Shown: positions 1-8,678 of the stretch, in pieces | How positions within the stretch are numbered: position 1 is the stretch's first letter | Layout of the letters: the number at the start of each line of letters is the position of its first letter | NCBI GenBank assembly: GCA_030038275.1 | Contig: JASHPG010000240.1 | Location: 1-48,478 of the forward strand | Direction of reading: 5' to 3' | Source of the DNA: Candidatus Acidiferrales bacterium | Lineage (GTDB): Bacteria; Acidobacteriota; Terriglobia; Acidiferrales; UBA7541 | Length of the DNA: 48,478 bases | Made by a program: the position numbers and the translations under genes | Notes under the pieces: model-generated | What the model was told of the DNA's origin: nothing | Databases searched by the model: none | Seen by the model: the letters and a program-made list of their open reading frames with translations, nothing else

Positions 1-812
1 TCTGTTTTGGCTTGGTCATTGGCAGCTTCCTAAACGTGTGCATCGTGCGCATTCCCAGCGGCAAATCGATCGTCTCGCCGCCCTCGGCATGCCCGAAATG
101 CGGCGCGCAAATTCGTCCCTACGACAATATTCCGGTGGTCAGTTGGCTGCTGCTGCGCGGCAAATGCCGCGGTTGCAAAACTTCGATTTCGCCGATCTAC
201 CCGGCCGTGGAACTGCTCACGGCCCTGCTCTTCCTCGGCTGCTATTTCGCTTTCGGGCTAACGGTTGAAGCGCTGAAGTGGGCCGTTTTCTCCGCGCTGA
301 TCGTCGTTCTGATCTTCACCGACCTTCGCGAACGCATTCTGCCGGACGTGGTCAACTTTTCCGGTTTCGCTGCCGGTTTGCTTCTAAGCTTCTTCACCGC
401 GCCTTCGGATGGCGCCGCTGCCTGGCTTGCGCATCATGCTTTCGCATTTCCGCTTCCGCTGCCGGCGATCTCGTTTGTGGACGCGCTACTTGGCGCTGCC
501 GTCGGCAGCGGCCTCCTTTGGCTCGTTTCCGAAGGCTATTTCCGCCTGCGCCACCGCGAAGGCATGGGCCTTGGCGACGTGAAAATGATGCTGCTCATCG
601 GCGCGTTTCTCGGACCGAAGCTCACGCTGCTCACAATTCTGGCCGGGTCGCTGCTCGGCAGCATTTTGGGCCTCGCATTCATCGTCGCCAGCCGCAAAGG
701 ACGAGACTACGAGCTGCCATTCGGCACTTTTCTGGGCGTGGCCGCCGTGCTGGTGATGTTCTTCGGCAGCCCGGTCGTACAGTGGTATCAGTCGCTTCTG
801 ATGGTGCGCTGA
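1..812 (+). CDS. pilD: prepilin peptidase PilD (5' end outside window)
   Basis: Bifunctional inner-membrane enzyme that cleaves the leader of type IV prepilins/pseudopilins and N-methylates the new N-terminus. The reading frame is already open at base 3 and enters with CFGLVIGSFLNV, the usual N-terminal helix of the family, so the true start lies upstream; a TTG at 12 is not needed. An N-terminal zinc-type domain carries CPKC and CRGC pairs. The two catalytic aspartates of the A24 peptidase family are visible in TDLRERILPD and GLGDVKMM, separated by several membrane segments. About 270 residues remain, so only a few to some 20 residues are missing. Its substrates probably include the pilins at 25.5-26.7 kb and the pseudopilin at 11.6 kb. 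The stop overlaps a tiny frame leading into the next kinase gene, so the genes are probably co-transcribed. Confidence 0.93.
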   Translation, partial: CFGLVIGSFLNVCIVRIPSGKSIVSPPSACPKCGAQIRPYDNIPVVSWLLLRGKCRGCKTSISPIYPAVELLTALLFLGCYFAFGLTVEALKWAVFSALIVVLIFTDLRERILPDVVNFSGFAAGLLLSFFTAPSDGAAAWLAHHAFAFPLPLPAISFVDALLGAAVGSGLLWLVSEGYFRLRHREGMGLGDVKMMLLIGAFLGPKLTLLTILAGSLLGSILGLAFIVASRKGRDYELPFGTFLGVAAVLVMFFGSPVVQWYQSLLMVR

Positions 813-855
813 TGAATGCCGCGTTGACGAACGCCTCTCAGACCGAGCGTGCCGC

Positions 856-2292
856 ATGAGGGTGATCGCTTCGGCTCCACATCCGCTGATCTCACCGACG
901 GAAATCATCTTCGCCGGTATCGTGTTGTTCGTTCTCGTTGCCGTGGTTTTCACCCTGGTGATCCTGGCGCGCAAGTATCTGCGCTCCGGCTCGCCTTTGA
1001 CCGCGCAGCCGGAAGATTGGGCCGCGCCGCAACCCGCCGCGGATAACGCATCGGCGTTCATGACTGCATCCATGCAGGGCGTGATCGAAAAGCTGCGCGC
1101 ACAGGAAAAGGAACTCGCTCGCCTTCACCTGGTCGCTCAGGAACGGGCCCAGGAATCGGAACGCCTCACCGAAGAAGTCACGCGCAACATGCCGACGGGC
1201 CTGTTGCTGGTAAACGCCACGGGCGCGATCGGCTCCTCGAATCCCGCCTCAGAACACGCCCTCGGAGCGCGCGGGCTGCGCTATCGGTCTTACAAAGAAG
1301 TCCTCGGCGCCGATTCTGATCTCGCGGCCATGCTGGAGGAATGCCTGCGCGAAGGCAAAACTTTTCAGCGCGCGGAAGTGGAGTATCTGACGCCGGATGG
1401 CGAAGCACGCCGCCTCGGCGTCACCATTTCCCCCATTTATCGCGGCGGACGCAAAATCGTCCGCGCCCGCGCCGACGATCCCGAAATCAATGCCGATGCG
1501 CGGCCCAGCGGCGCGCTGTGCCTGTTGAGCGACCTCACCGAACTCGTCGCGCTGCAAAAGCAGATTCGCTGGAAGGAAAATCTCGCCAACCTCGGCGAAA
1601 TGTCCGCGGGCATCGCGCACGAATTCAAAAATGCGCTGGCCACCGTTTCCGGCTACGCGCAAATGATCCGCGCCGAGGCTCCGGACGGTGACATTCGCGA
1701 GTCCGCCGACCGCATTCTCGATCAGACGCGCGCCCTCACGCACGTGGTAACCGAATTTCTTCGCTTCGCCAAGCCGCTCGAAATTTCCTACGAAACTGTA
1801 GGGATGCAGGCGCTGATTGAGCGAGTCACCTCCGAATCGCAGGAAGCCGCGCCGCAATCCACGGTTGTCGCCGAGGGATCATTCACCGACGTTCCGGGCG
1901 ACGAAGCGCTGCTCCGGCAGGCCCTGGTCAACCTTGTCCGCAACGGAATTGAAGCCGCGCGCGAATCCGGCGCGGCGCCGCGCGTGACCGTCTCCGGAAG
2001 CATCGAAGAGCTGGCCGGCCGCGACTGGCAGCGCATTCGCGTGGCTGATAATGGTCCCGGGATTCCCGAACGCGACTTGCCCAAGATTTTCCTGCCATTT
2101 TTCACCACGAAATCCGAGGGCACGGGGCTAGGTCTCGCGGTAGTCCAGAAAATCGCCTTGCAGCACGGAGGCAGCATCGAAGCCCGCAACCAACCGGGCG
2201 GGACAGGCGGTGGGGCCGAGTTTTTTCTCTGGTTACCTTTGCGGCAGGAGCCCTCGCCAGTTCTATTCCCCTCGCGGGCAGTCCGCATCTAG
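856..2292 (+). CDS. NtrB-type sensor histidine kinase
   Basis: Membrane-tethered sensor kinase of 478 residues that should phosphorylate the NtrC-type regulator at 2969. One transmembrane segment lies near residues 15-40, followed by a short coiled coil (about 70-110), a PAS-like region (about 115-230), a HisKA domain with phospho-acceptor His255 in GIAHEFKN, and a HATPase domain with N box (LVNLVRNGIEAA), G1 box (DNGPGIP) and G2 box (GTGLGLAVVQ). The start at 856 overlaps the stop of a 15-codon frame (ATGA) that itself overlaps the pilD stop. No periplasmic sensor domain is present, so the input is probably cytoplasmic. It resembles the NtrB/AtoS/ZraS kinases that pair with sigma-54 activators; the signal cannot be told from sequence. 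Confidence 0.9.
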   Translation: MRVIASAPHPLISPTEIIFAGIVLFVLVAVVFTLVILARKYLRSGSPLTAQPEDWAAPQPAADNASAFMTASMQGVIEKLRAQEKELARLHLVAQERAQESERLTEEVTRNMPTGLLLVNATGAIGSSNPASEHALGARGLRYRSYKEVLGADSDLAAMLEECLREGKTFQRAEVEYLTPDGEARRLGVTISPIYRGGRKIVRARADDPEINADARPSGALCLLSDLTELVALQKQIRWKENLANLGEMSAGIAHEFKNALATVSGYAQMIRAEAPDGDIRESADRILDQTRALTHVVTEFLRFAKPLEISYETVGMQALIERVTSESQEAAPQSTVVAEGSFTDVPGDEALLRQALVNLVRNGIEAARESGAAPRVTVSGSIEELAGRDWQRIRVADNGPGIPERDLPKIFLPFFTTKSEGTGLGLAVVQKIALQHGGSIEARNQPGGTGGGAEFFLWLPLRQEPSPVLFPSRAVRI

Positions 2293-2323
2293 AATTTACA
2301 TGGGGACGCTCTAGGAGGCAGGC

Positions 2324-2956
2324 ATGCGAAAAACTTCATGGTTAGCGCTGGCGGCGCTACTCATCGCTTCCGCGGCAGTAGCCGCCCAGGCACAGGACAA
2401 CTCTGCGCAATCAGCCACAGCGCAATCGTCACAATCGAGTCAGGCGTCCCAAACTAACTCCTCCGCCGCGCAGGATCCTTTGGCCGCCGCGGCCCGCAGG
2501 GCCCGCGAGCAGCAGAAAACCGCGCCAAAATCCGCGGTAGTTTTCGACAATGACAATTTGCCGACCGCGGGAGGCGTTTCCACGGTCGGCGAGTCGTCGG
2601 CGCCATCAAAACCGGGAAAGAACGGAACTTCGGCGGACGCCAATCCGCAGGGTGACAAGGCAGCCGCCGAATGGCGCACCAAATTCGCAGGACTGCGCCA
2701 GAAATTGCAGAAGGATCAGGACGATCTCGCCACGATGCAGAAGAAGCTCAGCCAGGAACAATTACAGTTCTACAACGGCGATCCGCAGAAAGCTTACTCA
2801 GATGAGTCTAGCGGCCATCCGTACGGCGATCAGTACGACAAAACGAAGGCCGCTATGGACGCGAAACAGAAACAAGTGGACGCCGATCAGCAGGCCATTT
2901 CCGACGCCGAAGACGCGCTCCGAAAAGCCGGCGGCGATCCTGGCTGGGAGCGCTAA
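2324..2956 (+). CDS. secreted coiled-coil protein of unknown function
   Basis: Not recognised as a named family. It has 210 residues. A Sec signal peptide is clear at residues 1-23 (basic MRK, Ala/Leu core, AQA cleavage site). The mature N-terminus is rich in Gln, Ser and Ala (about 24-60) and probably disordered. A heptad-like Lys/Gln/Asp-rich coiled coil follows (about 115-200; repeated QKLQKDQ and QKQVDADQQ). A strong Shine-Dalgarno (AGGAGG) lies seven to eight bases before the ATG at 2324. It sits between the kinase and the response regulator genes and ends 12 bases before the latter, so it is probably part of the same operon. It could be a periplasmic accessory of the two-component pair, but this is inference from position only. 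Confidence 0.75.
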   Translation: MRKTSWLALAALLIASAAVAAQAQDNSAQSATAQSSQSSQASQTNSSAAQDPLAAAARRAREQQKTAPKSAVVFDNDNLPTAGGVSTVGESSAPSKPGKNGTSADANPQGDKAAAEWRTKFAGLRQKLQKDQDDLATMQKKLSQEQLQFYNGDPQKAYSDESSGHPYGDQYDKTKAAMDAKQKQVDADQQAISDAEDALRKAGGDPGWER

Positions 2957-2968
2957 AGAACGCGAGCC

Positions 2969-4357
2969 ATGGAACCCGTGCTCCTCGTCGAGGATAAGAC
3001 CGAGCTACGGGCCATGCTCCGGAAGGCTCTCGAGCGATTTGGCTATGCGGTCGAGGAAGCGCCGGACGGCAGCGTAGCAATCGAGAAAGCTCGTAGCCGC
3101 CGCTATCAGTTGATCCTTTCCGACCTCAAGCTCCCCGGCCACTCCGGCATCGACGTTCTTCGCGAAGCCAAGCGCGCCGAACCTACGATTCCCGTCATTC
3201 TGGTCACCGCCTACGGGTCGGTTGAGGAAGCCGTCACGGCGATGAAGGATGGCGCCTACGATTTCATCCAGAAGCCGGTCGATCTGGATCACCTGAAGCT
3301 GCTGTTGCAACGTGCCACGCGAGAGCAGGAACTCTTGCGCGAGAACTTGCTGCTCCGCGAGGAGTATTCCGCGCGTTACGGTTTTCCACGCATCGTCGCC
3401 GAGCATCCGGCGATGAAGGACGCGAGCCAGATGACGCAGCGCGTTGCCGCCGCCGATTCCACCGTACTGCTGCTCGGCGAAAGCGGCACCGGCAAGGAAC
3501 TCTTCGCCCGGGCGATTCACTACCTTAGCCCACGCGCCGAGGCTCCGTTCGTCGCTCTCAACTGCGCGGCAATTCCCGAAGGACTCGTCGAAAACGAGCT
3601 ATTCGGCCACGAGCGCGGCGCCTACACTGGCGCGGGCGCGCGCAAGATCGGCAAGTTGGAACTGGCGCACCGCGGCACTTTGTTCCTCGACGAAATCGGC
3701 GAGTTGCCGTTAGCCATTCAAAGCAAGCTTTTGCGCGTGCTGGAGGAAAAGCGCTTCGTGCGCGTCGGCGGCACGCAGGAAATCGAAGTGAACGTCCGCA
3801 TTTTGGCGGCCACAAACAAAGACTTGCGCGCCGCTATCGCCGACAAAACGTTTCGCGACGATCTCTATTTCCGCATCGCCGCCGTCCCGATCACCATTCC
3901 CGCGCTGCGTGACCGAGGAGACGATGTGCTGCTGCTCGCCGAGCATTTTCTCGAGCGCTTCAAGCGGGAGTTCCGCAAGCCGTCGCTCACATTTACCGAA
4001 GACGCGCGCTCGCGCCTGCTCGCCTATCGGTGGCCCGGAAATGTGCGCGAACTCCAGAACACCATCGAACGCGCCGCGATTCTCGCTACCGACTCGGAAA
4101 TCGATGCCAACGCGCTGCAACTGCCGTCGCCGAAGCCCGCGCCCGAGGAGTTGCCGGAAGGCATGCTCGCCGCGCAATTTTTGTGGGATGGCCCGCTCGA
4201 TGAAGTTTCGCAGCGCGCCGTCACGCACGTGGAGCGGTTCAAAATCCAGAATGCCTTGCGCGAAGCCAAATGGAACAAGACGCGCGCCGCCGAAAAGCTC
4301 GGCGTCTCCTACAAGACGCTGCTCACCAAAATCCGTAACCTTGGCCTCGAAAATTAG
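2969..4357 (+). CDS. NtrC-family sigma-54-dependent response regulator
   Basis: Transcription activator of 462 residues. A receiver domain (1-120) carries the acidic pair Glu8/Asp9, phospho-acceptor Asp52 and a conserved Lys in FIQKPVD. The AAA+ domain (about 145-385) has Walker A GESGTGKE at 170-177, the sigma-54 contact loop GAYTGA at 217-222 (Tyr in place of the usual Phe) and Walker B LFLDEIGELP. The C-terminal FIS-type helix-turn-helix (about 415-460) ends in TRAAEKLGVSYKTLLTKI. Its partner is presumably the kinase at 856. It is distinct from the PilR homologue at 28196. The target genes are unknown; I found no sigma-54 promoter inside this small operon. Confidence 0.93.
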   Translation: MEPVLLVEDKTELRAMLRKALERFGYAVEEAPDGSVAIEKARSRRYQLILSDLKLPGHSGIDVLREAKRAEPTIPVILVTAYGSVEEAVTAMKDGAYDFIQKPVDLDHLKLLLQRATREQELLRENLLLREEYSARYGFPRIVAEHPAMKDASQMTQRVAAADSTVLLLGESGTGKELFARAIHYLSPRAEAPFVALNCAAIPEGLVENELFGHERGAYTGAGARKIGKLELAHRGTLFLDEIGELPLAIQSKLLRVLEEKRFVRVGGTQEIEVNVRILAATNKDLRAAIADKTFRDDLYFRIAAVPITIPALRDRGDDVLLLAEHFLERFKREFRKPSLTFTEDARSRLLAYRWPGNVRELQNTIERAAILATDSEIDANALQLPSPKPAPEELPEGMLAAQFLWDGPLDEVSQRAVTHVERFKIQNALREAKWNKTRAAEKLGVSYKTLLTKIRNLGLEN

Positions 4358-4389
4358 CCGCTGCGATCGCGGCGGGCTGCCACGCTGAA

Positions 4390-7311
4390 TTATTGCTTCA
4401 ATCCCGCTTGCCAGTTCACCACGATTGTAAACGGAGCCTGCGCTTGATTGCTTTGCCCAGCCGCAACCTGAAAAATAAATCGCTTTCCGCCCGGACCGAT
4501 GCCCCATCCGGAGGGCACATCCGCGCCTGACGGGTACAAAAGCGGAGGACCCTGAAAAAGCTCTCTGGGAGGTCCCGGCTGGAACGTCGGCTTCGTGGCG
4601 ACTTCCACCGCCATCACCTTTCCGTCGAGGCCGCGATAGTACAGCTCTTTCCCGTCGCTCCCCCATCGCGCATCCACTCCGCCGCCGGTCGAGATTTGCC
4701 ACTCGCCTCCCAACGTGAAACTGGTTTCGCCAGGATTCGACGAAAACTCTCGCACGAATATTTCCGGCCGCCCGGATTCGTCCGAGCCGTAAGCCATCCA
4801 ATGGCCTTCGGGCGAAAGCTGCGGACTGCCCACGTTGAATGCGCCTCGCAGGACGGGCACGGGCTTTGCGTCGCCGCCGAGCGGAAGCCCCCATATCTCC
4901 GCGCGGCCCGTTTTGAGGTTGTATGACTCGTAAAGCAGGAAGCGGCCGTCAGGCGACCAACAACGGGAGTGCTTCACCCCAGGGGATTTCAAAATGAGGC
5001 GTTCGTCCGTCGCGCCGCTGACCGGTTTTTCGTACAGGGCGTCAAAATCTCCACCGGCGGGGCTCGCGACAAAAATTACGCGGCTGCCATCCGGCGACCA
5101 AACAGCATCACCGCCATATTCCCCGGCGGGAGACGACGGGAATGTAAAAGGCGTGGTTGCGTTCCTCGCGAAATCAACTAGCCACAAGCGCGAGACGGCC
5201 TTCGCGCCGAAGATAAAAGCCCGCTTACCGTCCGGCGATAGGGACACGGAATCAGCCGAGCTTGGCGCGTCTGCCGTGCTCAGAACCTTCCCTTGCCGGT
5301 CGTACCACGTGAGGCTTTGAAGCTCAGTTGCCGCGCCTGCTCTGTACGCCAGAACGCCGTTGGCCGAAGCTGAGAAGAGGTTGCCGGGCCCTACTGGAAC
5401 CGCCTCGCCCGTGAGTTTCAGGCGGCGAACATCGAAGGGTTGCGCCATCCGCGAGTCTCCCTTTCCACCACTTATTGGAATGAAGAGCAGATGGCCTTGA
5501 TCCGGATCGCCCCCATTCGCAGACGGCACGTAAACCGCATCGAAACTGTCCGCAAGGAGCATGGCCGAATCCTGTTTTCCAGGCGGGAGATCGAGCGAAC
5601 CAATGTAAACATTTGCGGTGTTGGACTGCGCACGCGTGTACAGGAAATGCCGACCGTCGGGAAGCAGTTGCGGATAGGCATCTTCCTCACCATTCGGCGC
5701 AATCGTGAGAGCCTGGGGCGAGCCGCCAGATGCACGCACTCGCAACAAGCCGTTCTCGCGTCCCAAAATAATGACGCCATTCGGGCTCCACGACCCTCCG
5801 GCTGCATTTCCCGTGAAATCGCAGATCTTCTCCGCAGGGCCGCCGGATGATGCAACCTTCAGCAACTCCCCGCTTCCGCCGGCTCCAGACTGCGTGGACG
5901 GAAACGCAATGTAGCGGCTATCGGGCGACCAAATAAGCCCCTCTATTACGCTCGACGATTCCGTGCCAGCTAGCGGATGTGCTTCGAGCGAGTCGAGCGG
6001 CCGGACCCAGATTTGGCTGCCTCCATCCGCAGCGCTGGCGACGAAGGCTAGCTGGCGGCCATCCGGTGAAAGAGCGAATACGCTTGCCTTGGTCGGTTCC
6101 ACCTGGGCGTTCTTCGGAACGGGTACTTCAAAGCGCATCAACGCGGCGCCAGTACGAGTTGTCCCGGCGCGCCACGGCGCCCAGGCGACGATGGCGAGTG
6201 CGACCGCGGTCGCTCCGAGAAGGCTCCATGGCAATGTCCGGCGCCAGAAAGGCGCGGGAGCCATCATTGCGGCAGCGACCGATGCCGTTTCCGGCGCGCC
6301 GGAGAGGACTTCGTCGAGCGTAATGCGCGCCTCGCCGATATCACGCAACCGCTGCTTCGGGTCTTTCTGCAGGCAGCGCTGCAGAAGGACGCGAACGCGC
6401 TCTGGTGTGCTTGATGGAAGCAGCGACCAATCCGGCTCTTCCTTGATTACAGCCGCCAGCGTATCGCTGGTGGTCTCGCCATGAAACGCCATCTTGCCGG
6501 TGAGCATTTCGTACAGCACGCAGCCGAATGCCCAAATATCGGCACGGCGATCCACTGGCTTCGCCTTCGCCTGCTCCGGCGACATATAGGAAGCCGTCCC
6601 GAGCAGCACGCCCGCTTGCGTGGCCATATGTGTCAGCGTGGGCGAGTTGCCGATATCCATCGACCACGCGTCGCCCTCGATGGCTTTGGCCAACCCGAAA
6701 TCGAGAATTTTTACCACGTCTTCGCGGGAAATCTTGATGTTCGCTGGTTTCAGATCGCGATGAACCACGCTGCGCTCGTGCGCGTATTCCAGTCCGTCGG
6801 CAATCTGCCGCGCAATCCGCAGCGCCTCCTCGATTGGTATTGCTCTAGCTTGTGTGGCACCGGCTTGCCCCGAGGAAGCCGAACGGGGCTTCGCTGTTTG
6901 CGTTCCTGCCGAGGTGTGTCTGGCGATCCCAGCTCCTGAGCTGGGTTGTGTAGCGGCGACCTTCAGGTCGGCACCTTTGGTGTTTGTCGCTAGGATTCCG
7001 CCGCTGCTGATCCTCTCCGCCAGCGTCGGCCCTTCGACCAGCTCCATCACCAGCGCGCGTACGCTGCCGGAATCCTCGAACCCGTAAATCGCGGCGATAT
7101 TGGGATGATTCAGAGACGCGAGCACTTTCGCCTCGCGCTCGAACCGCGCCATGCGCTCCGCGTCGCGCGCGAATGCCTCCGGCAAAACTTTGATGGCGAC
7201 GTCGCGCCCGAGCTTCGTATCCCGCGCGCGATACACTTCTCCCATGCCTCCAGCCCCAATGGGCGCGGCGATCTCATAGCTTCCGATCTTTGTGCCTATC
7301 GCTAGCGTCAT
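4390..7311 (-). CDS. Ser/Thr protein kinase with TolB-like beta-propeller
   Basis: Hanks-type kinase fused to a sensor propeller; 973 residues. The kinase domain (about 10-345) shows the glycine loop GAGGMGEVYRARD, VAIKVLP, catalytic VVHRDLKPANIK, DFGLAK and the activation segment ending GTASYMSPEQA. One transmembrane helix lies around 355-380 (WSLLGATAVALAIVAW). The rest is a six- to eight-bladed TolB/WD40-like propeller with repeated LSPDGRQLAF, WSPDSRYIAF and WSPDGSRVIF motifs, expected outside the membrane. The propeller is likely the sensor, with the kinase signalling inside. Residues about 102-157, between the hinge and the HRD helix, are a low-complexity insert encoded by palindromic repeat DNA (see repeat at 6842). 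A perfect TATAAT lies nine bases before the ATG and no ribosome site is visible. It converges with the response regulator, leaving a 32-base gap. Confidence 0.93.
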   Translation of the reverse strand: MTLAIGTKIGSYEIAAPIGAGGMGEVYRARDTKLGRDVAIKVLPEAFARDAERMARFEREAKVLASLNHPNIAAIYGFEDSGSVRALVMELVEGPTLAERISSGGILATNTKGADLKVAATQPSSGAGIARHTSAGTQTAKPRSASSGQAGATQARAIPIEEALRIARQIADGLEYAHERSVVHRDLKPANIKISREDVVKILDFGLAKAIEGDAWSMDIGNSPTLTHMATQAGVLLGTASYMSPEQAKAKPVDRRADIWAFGCVLYEMLTGKMAFHGETTSDTLAAVIKEEPDWSLLPSSTPERVRVLLQRCLQKDPKQRLRDIGEARITLDEVLSGAPETASVAAAMMAPAPFWRRTLPWSLLGATAVALAIVAWAPWRAGTTRTGAALMRFEVPVPKNAQVEPTKASVFALSPDGRQLAFVASAADGGSQIWVRPLDSLEAHPLAGTESSSVIEGLIWSPDSRYIAFPSTQSGAGGSGELLKVASSGGPAEKICDFTGNAAGGSWSPNGVIILGRENGLLRVRASGGSPQALTIAPNGEEDAYPQLLPDGRHFLYTRAQSNTANVYIGSLDLPPGKQDSAMLLADSFDAVYVPSANGGDPDQGHLLFIPISGGKGDSRMAQPFDVRRLKLTGEAVPVGPGNLFSASANGVLAYRAGAATELQSLTWYDRQGKVLSTADAPSSADSVSLSPDGKRAFIFGAKAVSRLWLVDFARNATTPFTFPSSPAGEYGGDAVWSPDGSRVIFVASPAGGDFDALYEKPVSGATDERLILKSPGVKHSRCWSPDGRFLLYESYNLKTGRAEIWGLPLGGDAKPVPVLRGAFNVGSPQLSPEGHWMAYGSDESGRPEIFVREFSSNPGETSFTLGGEWQISTGGGVDARWGSDGKELYYRGLDGKVMAVEVATKPTFQPGPPRELFQGPPLLYPSGADVPSGWGIGPGGKRFIFQVAAGQSNQAQAPFTIVVNWQAGLKQ
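6842..7008. repeat. REP-type palindromic repeat inserted in frame in kinase gene
   Basis: Two hairpins lie side by side. CCCAGCTC/GAGCTGGG is at 6928-6945 with a 2-base loop. CGACCT/AGGTCG is at 6957-6970 inside a TGTAGCGGCGACC..GGTCGGCACC context. The second has the layout of the intergenic repeat TGTAGCGCCGCCCT..AGGGCGGC found at 26983 and 28094, with paired (compensatory) base changes in the stem. The insert keeps the reading frame and adds about 56 residues between kinase lobes. Boundaries are estimated from where kinase homology resumes. Confidence 0.7.
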
Positions 7312-7320
7312 GCGCGTAAA

Positions 7321-7326
7321 ATTATA
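7321..7326 (-). promoter_or_regulatory. -10 element of the kinase gene
   Basis: Read on the minus strand this is a perfect TATAAT ending nine bases before the kinase ATG. Transcription would begin about 0-2 bases before the start codon, giving an essentially leaderless message. No good -35 hexamer is seen, and no Shine-Dalgarno precedes the ATG. Confidence 0.5.
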
Positions 7327-7422
7327 CGCCCGCCGAATATTTACGTATCAGATTACTTGTTACGAGAAGATGTCGGCGCGCAGAATCGAGCGGGACCGGC
7401 ATCCGGCGCCGAAACGGATCAA

Positions 7423-8577
7423 TTAGCCGAGCAGTTCCAACAGGATTTCGCTCGAAATGGTGAGCTTCTCGGGCGGAATGCGGACGAACGTGCCGTCGAA
7501 TTCGAGCATGCCGTGCGTTTGCAGCGTCTCAATGCGCTGCCGCAGCGTGAGCAGCCGGTCGTGGAGCAGTTCCTCTTTCGAGTATTCGCCCTCGATGCGC
7601 GCGAAATCCGCGCCGCGCAGTTGCCGCAAGCCAAGAAACATGTCCTCGGAAAGCGCGATCGGAGGCGTCACGGGTTCCACTTGCTCGCGCGTCGAAGTTC
7701 CCTGCGCGATCAGCCGGGCGTAGCGGTCCGACTCGTGGACGTTGGCCCAGCGCATAAATCCATCGAACGAATGCGCTCCCGCGCCGAACCCGATGTACGG
7801 CTCGCGCCGCCAATATTTCAGGTTGTGCCGCGACTGCCGGCCCGGCAACCCCCAGTTGGAAATTTCGTAGTGCTCGTAGCCGCCCGATTGCAGCCGCAGC
7901 CGCGCAGAGTCGTAGAAATCCGCCGTGTCGTCATCGCTCGGCAGCGCGTTCGCGCCATAGCGCCCGCCGCCCGCGAGCGCTTCCCTTCCCAGGCGGCTCC
8001 CCTCGTCGATTTCCAGCATGTAGATCGAGACGTGCTCGGGCAGAATGCGCAAAAGCTGGCTGATAGATTCCTCCCACGATTGGCGCGTCTGATGCGGCAA
8101 TCCGGCGATCAGGTCCAAGCTGATGTTGCGAAACCCCGCGCCGCGCAGCAGATCGACGGCTCGAAAAATGTCCTCGCGGCGATGCATCCGGCCGGCAGCC
8201 TTCAGCTCCTCGTCCTGAAACGACTGCGCGCCCAGGCTGATGCGATTGATTCCCGCGCCGTGCCACTGCCGCGCCTTTTCCGGCGTCACCGTTTCAGGAT
8301 CGGCCTCCAGCGTCACTTCGGCGGGTTCGCTTTCAGACGCGCGCCGCACCTGATCCACAACCTGCGCCAGCGCCGAAGGCTCAAGCAGACTCGGCGTGCC
8401 CCCACCGATGTAGATCGTGTCCGCACCCGCGGCAGCGTTGCCCGTTTGCTCGATTTCCCGGCAGACGGCTTCGACGTATGGCAGATAACGGTCGCGCGCC
8501 ACCACGCCGGTGTGAAAATTGCAGTAGGTGCACCTGGTCTGGCAGAAAGGCACCTGAACGTAAATTCCCATGCTCAT
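7423..8577 (-). CDS. hemW: radical SAM heme chaperone HemW
   Basis: Coproporphyrinogen-III-oxidase-like radical SAM protein of 384 residues, known in the family to bind heme and insert it into proteins rather than to oxidise coproporphyrinogen. The radical SAM cluster motif is Cys12-x3-Cys16-x2-Cys19 (CQTRCTYC) at the extreme N-terminus. The family Gly-rich motif IYIGGGTPS follows and the SAM-binding strand lies around NRISLGAQSF. The C-terminal HemN-type domain is complete. A true HemN would have an N-terminal extension and a CxxxCxxCxC motif; this protein lacks both, favouring HemW. It is divergent from the ygfZ-like gene. A TGCTAAATT -10 element lies ten bases before its ATG. Confidence 0.9.
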   Translation of the reverse strand: MSMGIYVQVPFCQTRCTYCNFHTGVVARDRYLPYVEAVCREIEQTGNAAAGADTIYIGGGTPSLLEPSALAQVVDQVRRASESEPAEVTLEADPETVTPEKARQWHGAGINRISLGAQSFQDEELKAAGRMHRREDIFRAVDLLRGAGFRNISLDLIAGLPHQTRQSWEESISQLLRILPEHVSIYMLEIDEGSRLGREALAGGGRYGANALPSDDDTADFYDSARLRLQSGGYEHYEISNWGLPGRQSRHNLKYWRREPYIGFGAGAHSFDGFMRWANVHESDRYARLIAQGTSTREQVEPVTPPIALSEDMFLGLRQLRGADFARIEGEYSKEELLHDRLLTLRQRIETLQTHGMLEFDGTFVRIPPEKLTISSEILLELLG

Positions 8578-8587
8578 AGATACCTAA

Positions 8588-8656
8588 AATTTAGCACAGC
8601 TCCGGCGCCGCTGCTGCCCGGCTGGCGTCGAGGCCCGCTGCTCGATCTGCTAAGAT
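8588..8656. promoter_or_regulatory. divergent extended -10 elements for hemW and ygfZ-like gene
   Basis: On the minus strand TGCTAAATT (8596 to 8588) lies ten bases before the hemW ATG. On the plus strand TGCTAAGAT (8648-8656) would start transcription near 8663, just before a GGAG at 8664-8667 and an ATG at 8679. Both match the extended -10 pattern TGnTAnnnT. No convincing -35 boxes are seen. Confidence 0.4.
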
Positions 8657-8678
8657 GATTCGCGGAGCCTCGGTCAAA

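Noticed and set aside
4358-4389. CCGC..GCGG hairpin in the short convergent gap as terminator
   Set aside because: The stem is short and no T-tract follows on either strand.
3710-4894. Open frame on the minus strand covering the ends of two convergent genes
   Set aside because: Both sense genes are certain (NtrC-type regulator and kinase-propeller); the antisense product is Arg/Ala-rich without motifs.
7357-8658. Open frame of over 430 codons on the plus strand antisense to hemW
   Set aside because: High GC gives long antisense frames; hemW on the other strand has every expected motif and this frame has no recognisable domain.
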